This document shows positions 10,684 through 19,976 of a stretch of 27,824 nt of DNA, in pieces. A model generated the notes under the pieces. The model made no database searches. It was not told where the DNA came from and worked only from the letters and a program-made list of their open reading frames with translations. This DNA comes from Parachlorella kessleri (lineage: Eukaryota > Chlorophyta > Trebouxiophyceae > Chlorellales > Chlorellaceae), in the NCBI GenBank assembly GCA_001598975.1, contig BBXU01000029.1, positions 1 to 27,824 on the forward strand. The letters are read 5' to 3'. Position numbers and translations under genes: made by a program. Position 1 is the first letter of the stretch. Each line of letters begins with the position of its first letter.

Positions 10684-11192
10684 ATGCTTATCTATTATCT
10701 GAAGGTTACTCATGCTGGGCCGTCAGGGCGCCAGAATGACTATGTGGCAGAGGCAGCCCTGTTTGTGCGCATTGACAACCCCAGTGCTGAGCAGGCAGCA
10801 GCAGCCGCTGGCGAAGAGGATAATGAGTGTGCTGACAGCCGCGCAGCACAGCAAGCCAGCAAGCCAGCCGCCACAGTGCTTGCTGAGGCTAGGCAGCGAG
10901 TTGCACTGTGTGACTTCTACACCCTGCAGCCCCCGCTAGCTGACTCTGATACTGGGAATCTCCTTGCCGCCCACTTCACTGGTGGGTTCCTGGCACCGAG
11001 CACAGCATGTTTGTGGATGAGGGGTGTGCCATGGATGTGCCCAGCGTAGACACCAAGCTGGTGATGCTGCCGGGGCACCAGCAGGCCGATGGCAGTGGAA
11101 TGAGATACTTTTTTCCTCTCTCTTCACAGTGCTGGGATGCACGTGTATGTGGTGAGCTGATCAACCTGCCTAGCCGTGATGGGGTGTCGTAA
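10684..11192 (+). pseudogene. Coding-like remnant, unrecognised (possible transposon or gene fragment)
   Basis: The frame 10684-11049 gives a protein-like stretch: NDYVAEAALFVRIDNPSAEQ, then an Ala-rich linker, then ALCDFYTLQPPLADSDTGNL. At about 10975-11005 the protein-like signal moves to another frame (EHSMFVDEGCAMDVPSVDTK, then LVMLPGHQQ), which stops at 11192. The shift lies within ~30 bases, too short for an intron, so a frameshift is likely. I do not recognise the family. The pattern vaguely recalls the C-terminal part of large algal transposases, but I could not confirm this, and no terminal repeats or target duplication are seen. It could also be the remainder of the decayed gene copy upstream. 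Confidence 0.3.
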
Positions 11193-12671
11193 GCCTGCAA
11201 AGTGCTGGGCTTGATGTGGGTGCTGCCGTAGGCAGCGGAAGACCTATACTGGCTGATACTGTGCCACGGAGATTGCCATGCTGTCCACATTACATGTTAC
11301 TGAGGGCATATGAAGACCCAGAAGGCAGGCAAGCTGGAAACAGATCGGCTCAAGACGCCTGGTTGACGATATCGTACGGGTAGGATGCCCAAAGAACACC
11401 TAGGGCCCATAGGATGCCATCCTATCGCACTATGATATACATATAGGACAGGTACGGGACGGCCCTTTCCCAGAGTGAAGCGCAGCAGTCTATATGGCCA
11501 GCATTGTAATACCGAGTGCTTACAAATAAAACCTGGGCCGCAAAACTAAGGCAATGAGTACGAAAACAATACAGTTGGAAATACACATTGTGTAAGGGGT
11601 ACTTGAAGAGGTGATGACATTCCCAAGGGGACAATATAACAAAGGGGAATGAGTATTCTGATCAAGTGAAGCAGCTGTGAAAAGGATATCAAACAAATAT
11701 GATATAGACACCCCAACGATGCCCAAAGGTCCTACGCTAATGGCTGCACTGGCAGGAAGAGAAGGAAAGAGGCAAGCCGTGCCTGAGGACAATATTGATC
11801 AGGCAAGAAAGACAAGATTGTCCTCAGGCAAGAGACAAAGGATGAATGCATCCAGCCCTGTAGGACAAGTTGTCCCTAGATCTGTTTGCGTTCCTGCCAC
11901 CACCACCAAATGATTGCCTGAGGAAGCCTACTGCACCAGAAACTAGACAAACCTCAGAACACACCTGCGCCCAGCCCTATCAGTACAGTCCAACCCTACC
12001 CTCTCCTGCGTACAGATTACCTGCCAGCAGCAGCAAATACACTCATCTCCCACTCGCAGCATCTACTCAACACAACACTTGCCTAACAAAGCCAGACAGG
12101 CCACCAAAAGCGCCTCAGTTGCACACACCCATCGCAGCAGGTACAGAATTGATTCATTTCGTGGTAAACCTCGCTCACCAATAAAATTGTATCTCCGCAT
12201 CACATGTTCCTATAATGCAACTCGTAAGAACAAGCATGCAGTTAGAGTACACGAAGAGTGCCTGCAGTGGCAATGGTGCAGCTCTGGGTGCACCACCCTA
12301 TAATGCAACTCGTAAGAACAAGCATGCAGTTAGAGTACACGAAGAGTGCCTGCTGTGGCAATGGTGCAGCTCTGGGTGCAGCTACGACCAGTCCACACCT
12401 TAACCGCTGCATCATGATACACCACCTACGACATGGTACACCACCTTCAAGTGTTCACCAACTCACCACCAAGGCCCAATTGCAAGCACGGCACAACACC
12501 CCGGCCCCTGCTCGGCCACATACTTGCCAGTTCAGCTGTCCTAGACAGGTTAGACAAAAGTTCTCGCCCAAAAAAAAGCCCAAAGAACAGTGCAGCGGTG
12601 GCCCTGTCAAAAGCACCAGCCACCACTCTCCCTCAACCTGCTGGGCCACCAACCTGGCAGCAGTTCACCCC
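11193..12671. other. Gene-poor, relatively AT-rich interval
   Basis: There is no supported coding region. It contains a perfect 8-bp palindrome (11409-11425), a TGTAA motif at 11591-11595 and the 88-bp duplication at 12211-12380. The part below 12672 should include the 3' UTR of the minus-strand membrane protein gene. No TGTAA in minus orientation was found there. Confidence 0.5.
12211..12380. repeat. 88-bp direct tandem duplication
   Basis: The unit beginning TATAATGCAACTCGTAAGAA occurs at 12211 and again at 12299. The second copy matches the first over 82 bases with one difference (CTGCAG versus CTGCTG). Near-identity implies a recent duplication. Confidence 0.95.
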
Positions 12672-13519
12672 TCACACATAGATATCCAAGATGACGCTGA
12701 CTCCCGACAGCATCATAGTAATAGACGAAAGGCACTTGGTATTGCCCGGCTTCGTTTGCCAGTTGAGAAAGCCTGAAAATGCGGTCAGCGCCATATTCAC
12801 CTGACGAAGGCGCAGCCGCTGAAGGATGGCATCCCCGCCCAGTACAGAGGTAGTGTACAGCACCACAAATACTGCAAAGGGGATCACTAAGGCCAAGAAA
12901 CGCACCAACCCCCGCAACACACGAGGGCACAACACAAAGACGCGCAGAAGCACCGCCCACACGGCACGGTATGCCTTTCTCCAGCAAAGGCGGATGTATG
13001 AAACCCACTGCGATGTGGCATCGGGAGCCGGGACATCGAGGAGGGGATGCTGGGCTCCGTCGTTCCCATGTTGGGGGCCTTGCACGTTCCCGACCTCAAT
13101 CTCCACATGGTGTGTGTTCCCACTGGTGGCTGTAAGGAAGAAATGTTCAAGCCTGTTAGCTTCTGCACGATACTTCAACTACTGTGTCGAGGGCCAGCAC
13201 TGCGCCCTGCTTGCTTGTGGCGTACAGGTCCGGGCTGCAAGGTGGCCTTCAGCTACAGTGCAGGGTAGCCTCAAAACGCTACAAAGAGGTACCTCCTATC
13301 GCCAAACTCACATGTGTCGGCGTCCTCACTCAACCGCTCGGGCTTGTGGTGCCAATGATCCGCTTCCCGATAAGCCCGAGGGTTCTGCAAAGTCCATGAC
13401 AGGTCCCTTTGGAGGTCGCGTTCGCCAGCGGCTGGCCTAGCGACAGTTCTCGACGATAAAAGATCAGATTTGCAAGCAAACAGTGTTACGCCAGGCCCAG
13501 GTCTCAACGGAAACTTCAA
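12672..13519 (-). CDS. Probable integral membrane protein, two exons, unknown family
   Basis: Reading on the minus strand, exon 13519-13312 starts at ATG (MKFPLRPGPG...) and ends at a GTGAGT donor in phase 1. Exon 13129-12672 follows a pyrimidine-rich TTCCTTACAG acceptor, restores phase with a Ser codon, and runs to a stop, giving 221 residues. The first half is polar. The second half has two strong hydrophobic segments (WAVLLRVFVLCPRVL; RFLALVIPFAVFVVLYTTSV) and a weaker hydrophobic C-terminus. This pattern suits a small two-helix membrane protein. I do not recognise the family. An extra upstream exon is possible, because a further open frame exists at 13464-13661. It is divergently transcribed from the methyltransferase gene. 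Matching phase across a good intron and the hydrophobic helices are the main support. Confidence 0.45.
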
Positions 13520-15210
13520 TCACCTGCCGAAGGCTGGGAGTATCGCTCATGGGCCGTGCTGTGGAGTAGGTGGGGCCGGCGGAGCTGCAAGAAGCGCCTA
13601 AACCTGGCACAAACATCAGGCTGGGCAGCTCCGACACTAGTGCTAAACGCAGTCCCGCCAATTACAGCTTCGCGACAGCTTCATGTACGGTTAGCGCGCA
13701 CTTCCTTCTGGCGGGGTGAGACCAGGTATCCTACGAATTCTTAGGATGCAACACTCTTCTTATTGTGCCAGGAAGGGCTGCGAAGCCTCGAGAGCAGCGC
13801 AAGCATAATAGTCAACTGGACCAGTGACGGACACTTGTCGCTTGCTTTCCCTGAACGCTCCTTTGCTATCTGTAACTGTAACTGACGCAGCTAGCACCCG
13901 CCACGCTGCTGTCTGACCCCTTTTTGTCACGTGCGTCGCATCTTAAACATCAATTGGCCATAGGTCCAGACCGGGACAACGACTGCTTGAGTACAAAGAA
14001 CCAGCTGGCACTGCCTATGGCATACCATAGCAGGTCCTGGGGTTAACCGTGTACGGGCCCGCCCTCTCTATGCTGTCCAGATGCCCGACCCTGCAGGACC
14101 CTCCTTGGGAGCCACTCTGACTGTGACACCTTTTCCAGCTAAACAATGCGTGCTCCTGGTGAACAGGTGGTCCTTAAGCGTCGTCGCCCACTGCCCAGGG
14201 CGTCTTTGCTGCCAGGCCTGGGACGCCATCAGGGTTTGAAATCACCTTTCATCAAGCTGGCTACCCCTAGTCAGAGAGGAACTTTTAGATGGGCTTGGTA
14301 ATCCCCCGCCCCCCTCTCTCCTGTGGACCTGCGTGCAGCAGGAGGTTGCCCACCCTCCAGAATCACAGCGAGTCTGATCTGGGTTGGTGACCTCCCCCTC
14401 CCCCTCCTTGCACCTATTGCCCTTGGATAATACATAACCGACCGCCAGACCCCAGCCCTCACCGTCTATCATTCCCACCTCCAGCACCGTATATACATTA
14501 AGCGTGACAGCCACGTATCCGTCAGTTTAGATGAGGAGAAAGGGGAGGCATGCTAACTCATAGACATATATAGCATGGTTCAAACTCCTAGTTGGGCCGT
14601 GGTCTTCTCCCGCCCCCCTACACACACACGCCAAAGACCAGTGTACCCCCCCCCCTCCCGCGCCCCCACGGAACTCCCCCACCCGAAGCCCCCACTTCGG
14701 TTCGGAGGAAGCATGTTTCCCCACCCTTTCACTAGGAGTAACCAGTTTGATAAGAGGGTACCCTTGCACCACTGGATGGACAGCTTCATGCCCAGGGTTA
14801 CACCTTCCTACCATCTCAGCCGCTCTTGGCTCTCCCCGCAAGGCACTTCCTGCCAGAAACCCGGGTTCCAACACACCGCCGCCTCCTCGCCGCCCTCAAC
14901 CGGGGTACTGCCCTTTCTATCTAACACCACCAGCGTCCTTGCGGACCTTGCCATACATGCCCTCCTCTCCCGCTGCTGCCAACACCTCCATCCCCAACTT
15001 GTGCACCACAACTGTCCACTTGCAACTGTGAGCTGTCAGCGCGACATCAGTTGTCACCGACGCAGCTGCTCAGTCTTGAGATAACGCATGACAATTGTCG
15101 ATGACGGCACAAAAGTTCCTGTGCGCATACAAATGCAATGAACAGAGTTTAGTGAATACGGTTGGTCTCAGCAGGTTGGACAATTTACATCATCAACACA
15201 CCGGACAGGA
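13520..15210. other. Divergent upstream region between membrane-protein and methyltransferase genes
   Basis: No supported gene. It holds pyrimidine-rich tracts (notably 14600-14730, with a run of ten C at 14646-14655) and two TATA-like stretches (gtatatacat near 14490, catatatagc near 14566). These could serve promoters but cannot be tied to a start. Plus-strand frames here are Pro/Ser/His-rich, as expected from C-rich non-coding DNA. An unseen first exon of the methyltransferase gene may lie here. Confidence 0.4.
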
Positions 15211-15263
15211 GACCAGTCCAAGGGCGCAGTACTGGCGGGGAGCGGAAATGCAGGACTACAGGG

Positions 15264-18200
15264 ATGGACTGTCTGACACGTTTCGAGTTGTTCCTGCGCC
15301 ATGTCCTGCGCTTGTCGGGTGGCTTGTCACCACTATACTCATCACTGGGAGGGCGCCGCATCCCAGGCTAGCTTATAGGAACTCCTCAGAGGATGGAGAG
15401 ATCTGCCAAAGTATGTCGTAGGGAGGCTTTGATCCCTGGCGACCTCCTGCCAGACTGCCCTCCCGGCAAACACCACGTGAGTCCTGCTCATGGCATGGCT
15501 GATTTCTTTTGTTTGATTAGTTGTCTGCCTCAGAGCCAGCTAGACGGACAACCTACAAGGTCTGTTGGCTTTGCCCTGGCATCTCTCAGTGCACGGTGAC
15601 CAAGGTGGTGGTGCACGATGAGGCGGGGAGTACTACCGCCCATGTGAAAATGTCCGACATTGGGCCGCTTCAGAAGAGGCTTCAGATACAGCTTCCCTTG
15701 GAGAAACTGCTGCCCTACCTTCTGCCAAAAAAAGGTTTGTTACTACAAGCTGTTGCTGCTGTTGCTGTTTCCTGGCAAAGCAAGGGAGGGCATACTTGAG
15801 TTGGGCGAGTGGCGGCAGTTTGTGACTGTGCTACTTCAGTACCCAGCAGGTTGATTGGCTTGCATCATTAAGTTACCACCCAGACCTCAGCTGAAAGTTT
15901 CTTGGGAGTTACGGTCTTGCATATTGTCTGGTAGGGGTTGTGCGATGTGGGTGCTACTGCTGGACAACTGAGAGGCACCCAGGATGTTCAACTTTCTACT
16001 TTTGGCCTGCCTTGGCACTCCCCAACGAGCTGCAGAGAAGCCAAAGAGGCCTCGAGAGGAGTGTACTGCCCCAGCAAAGCGGACAGCTGTCCCAAAGCTC
16101 AGGGACTGCTCCGCGAAGAAGATAAAGAAGCCCCCGCCTCTCATAACACCACTGAAGGGGCCCGAGCTGTCCGAATTCATGAAGAAGCTGGAGGGAGCGG
16201 TGAGCATGTTTCTGCTGCTGCTTCTGGGTTTTTAATGTAGACATGCCTTTCTACACCTGCCCCAGTCCAGCCGCGAGTGCACGTCCAGCTGGCTCTCTGG
16301 TGCACTACGGTCCCCCTGGAGGGCTGGCTATGCATCATTCTTACAGGCAGTGGCAGGGCAACTCGAATTGCAAACTCTCATCCCAGCCAGGAAGCATCGC
16401 GCAATGCCGCATCAAGCGCGCCATGCAACGTGCTGCAGGTGAGTGCCGCGCATCCTCCCGGCACGCGGGTGTGGGCCAAGGTGGCAGGCAGCGGCCGCTT
16501 CCCGGCCGTCACCTGGAGCTTCGCGGCGTGCAAGAGGAAGGACATGGGGGCTCTGATCACGGCCTACCGCGACGGTAAGCGGTGGCTGCAGTTCAATCAG
16601 GGATCACTCGCCTGAGGAGCGCAACAGGAGGCCGGACACGCTAAGATACATGTGTACCTACAATTCGCTGTGGGTGCGAGGCCTTCCGCCAGCTTAAAAT
16701 TGCTGCCATGTGCTTTCCTTGCTATCATGCTGTTGGCGCAAAACCTAGCAATGCAGGTTGGTGCTGTCTGTTCCTTGCAGGGCTTGTTTGTGTGAGGTAC
16801 TATGGTGAGCACAGGTACGGCAGCCCGATGCTCGTGACGCGTGTTCCCTACTAAGGCTCTCTCCATGCCGTACTCTTACAGCCCTGATGCGTGCTACCTG
16901 CAATCTTTCAACATCGGCGGCCTGCGTGAACCTTCAGCACGGATATGTCTTCGAATAATTGATATATTGCCTGTCAGTGTCTGGGCCTGGAGTGCTTTCA
17001 CAGTCTCTTAGCCTGCTTGATATGGCATCATAGCAAAGCAGCCACTTGCCGCCCTCTCTTGCAGCACCATGTGGGTGAGGGATGAGGATCTGGAGCCCCC
17101 TCCGGAGGACGAGTCGGAACTGCAGCGGCAGTTTAAGAACTGGGGCCGCCAACGCAACAAGTGCGCTTGGCGGTGGCTGGGTGTAGCCGCTATTGTGTAG
17201 TGACTGTTGTGCTTGATTCTTGGACCTAGCGCCTGGCTTGGTAGTGGCAGCTTGCTCGCAGCATCCGGGCGAACCAGGTTTGGAACCCCGCGGCCAGGAA
17301 CAGTGTGCCTGACTCCGAGCATGTCCCCTGGTATAACACACACTACAGTAGGGCGATGTCCTTACTGCAGCAGGCTGGTAGGGTAAGGGCGATTTTTGTC
17401 GCCCGTCCTGCGGGTGTGTGCAGGATGCGGATGGTTGAGCTGGCGCTGGACGAGATGCTGGGCACACACGCTGAGCCCGACAAGGAGCTGCGCCGCATGG
17501 TCATGGTAGGCGCCTGGGGCCGTCACCCTGTCGGCTGCCTGGGAACGTAATAAGCGCACAGTCTGTCAGTGCATGTCTGTCCAGTTGAGCCTTCTACCTG
17601 GCTCATTGGTCAGCCGTGCCATGCCAGCGTCTTGCGAGCCGCCAAGGGAGAGGGATCTGTAATTAACCCTGCCATATCATATTTTGTACCAGGAGACCAG
17701 ACCAGGGCTAGTCAGGCTGTTGTGTGCACCATGCTGCAGCTGTACGACCAGTACCTGCAGACGCGCGAGGCCCTGGACAACTGCTACCTTTGCCGGTGCA
17801 CCAAACGGGGGCTCTGTGGCAGCTGCGCTTGACAAAGCGCATTGTCTGTCCAGCTGGGGTTGCAAGGCGTAGGGCACAGACCTTTCAGCAAGTCAGCAGC
17901 TCTCACCAACTGAACTTGGGAGGGCTGGGGACAGAAGCTCATTATTTCGTCCGTGTCAGGCAGTGCCAGGGTGCTCCTCCAGCCTCAGACCACCACCTCC
18001 AGGGATGGATTGTGCTCCCCTCTGCACCTGTTGCTCCACCGGACCTGCCAGCTGGCAGTCTTTGCCAGGCTGCCCCGGGTTAGCTTGTCAGCTGTGCCAC
18101 ATCTCACCCCCCGTGCCTTCGACCATGCCGTGACACAGGGAGCTGGGTGCGCGGCTGGAGTGCTGCGTGTGCGACCGTCTGTTCCACCCGCTGTGCCTGC

Positions 18201-19945
18201 GGGAGCCGGTGGTGAGCGAGGAGGAGCTGCTGGACAGCTGCCAGGGGCGCTGGGTGTGCCCCTGCTGTGGGGAGGACAACAAGGTGGGCGGGTGTTGCGG
18301 GGTTGGTGGGCTTTCTGTTTGTTGGCTCGTGGAGTTCATGCTGTTGGTCCTGGCCGGGGGGGGGTACTTGTGGGTTCGGGGTTGTCGGGTGCGTTGGTGT
18401 TGCACAAGCATAAGCACAAGAGTGGTGTGTGGTGCCCTGCACATGAACGGGGTTGCTTGCATGGAGGGTGTGTGGTGAGCCAATGACGGCAATGGCCGCA
18501 GTGAGGCACACTCCTGCTTTGGTTGTGTATGGCTGCTTGGGTGTGGTTGTAGTCATGATAATAGTGGCAGCATGCCTGGGGGACCCACCCAAGAGGGATA
18601 GATGTGATAGAAGTGTGACCTGCGTGCAAAGTGTCAAGTGATTGTAGCAGGAAAATGAGGCTTGCCATTTCGGGGTTGCATGCAGGTCCGAGAGGAAGTG
18701 GAGGGGGGGGAGGATGATGACAGGGACGAGGAGTGGGGCCAGAGCCCCGACAAGAAGCAGGAGCGGCTGGGGCTGACCCCCGACTGGCTGATTGTGAGTA
18801 GGGGCTGCCCTGCTGCCGTACCAGCGCAGTGCAGTGGTCAAGCCTGCCTGTAACCGTTCCTCTGGCATGGAGGGCTGCCGCCAATTTGGGGAGCCCCTTT
18901 TTGGCGACCGCACCTGAGAGCCTGGGACCTCACACTGGGCTGCATGCCTCAGCTGTGCATAGACCATCGCATGCCCTGTGCTGGTTGCCCCCAGGAGGCG
19001 GCTGCATTCCACGTGTTCCAACTGGAGCGACCGCACGCCCGCCGGCCATACATCCCCCGCCTGCTTGGTGCGTGTGAATGTCTTTGCTCTGCTTTCAGAG
19101 CCACTGGGTTGCCTTCCTCACCTAGACTAGTCAGCAGCCAAACGTGAGCCTAAGTGTGTGTGTGACATGGGACGGCCATGCACCTATTTGGCTTCCCTTC
19201 CTGCTGCCCCTGATGTGCCCTAGCGCTGTGCCCTGCTGTGCAGACCCCTGCACCAACTCCAAGCTGGTGAGCAAGAAGCCAAGACCGCCCTGACTTCTTG
19301 AGGGCCTTGCCGTTGGCCCGCCTGGGTGTTATGCATACACGGTATAAGAGCCGGGCAGCGCCTCTTCTGGCATGGCAGAGCCGGCAGAGCACCATACTAA
19401 ATGCATGCCCAAATTCTAAGCTGGTTCCTTTTGAGAGGCATACATCCACAGATTGCATTATACGTGATCATTGCGACTCATACTTGTGTTGCAACTGCAG
19501 GCACCCAACATCCCTGCAGAGCTGCTGTATGACAAGCGGGTCAGTCACCGCTGGGAAGCCAGGGAAGGAGCTGGCGGTGCTCCATGCTGTGCACACATGT
19601 CTTGCATTGGCTGTACACCCAGCATACTGCTAGGCGTACCAGCGGCAAGTGTGCACACATGGCTTGCCTTGGTTTTCAACTCCCATGCCATGGGCCGGCT
19701 GGCAAGCTCCTGGGTGATGCCTGGCGTGCAGGACAATGGCCTCAAGCTGAGCAACAGCTGGAGCGGATACTACGTCTTGCTCAACCCAGACTACAGCGCA
19801 CAGGTGGGCGCACAGCACCTGGTTGGTTATTCGTCTCTCCCAGGGTTAACAAGGAGAACACCCTGCCATTTACCAGCCCTCTTGCATGATGGGGTGGCTT
19901 TGCACTCGGCGCTTAAATCGAGGCACTTGAACTATTTAATGTAAG

Positions 19946-19976
<31 letters not shown>

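Noticed and set aside
12211..12380. CRISPR-like or tRNA-like array
   Set aside because: Only two copies, adjacent with no distinct spacers, no cloverleaf, in a eukaryotic genome.
14575..15084. 169-codon plus-strand Pro/Ser/His-rich frame
   Set aside because: Arises from C-rich DNA in the divergent upstream region; no splice signals or motifs.
16882..16990. Possible extra exon after the PWWP microexon
   Set aside because: It fits phase at its start but has no donor leading in phase to the next exon, and it would break the YYGEH-STMWV junction typical of PWWP.
18104..19036. 310-codon minus-strand open frame
   Set aside because: Antisense to the PHD and early methyltransferase exons, which carry clear zinc ligands on the plus strand.
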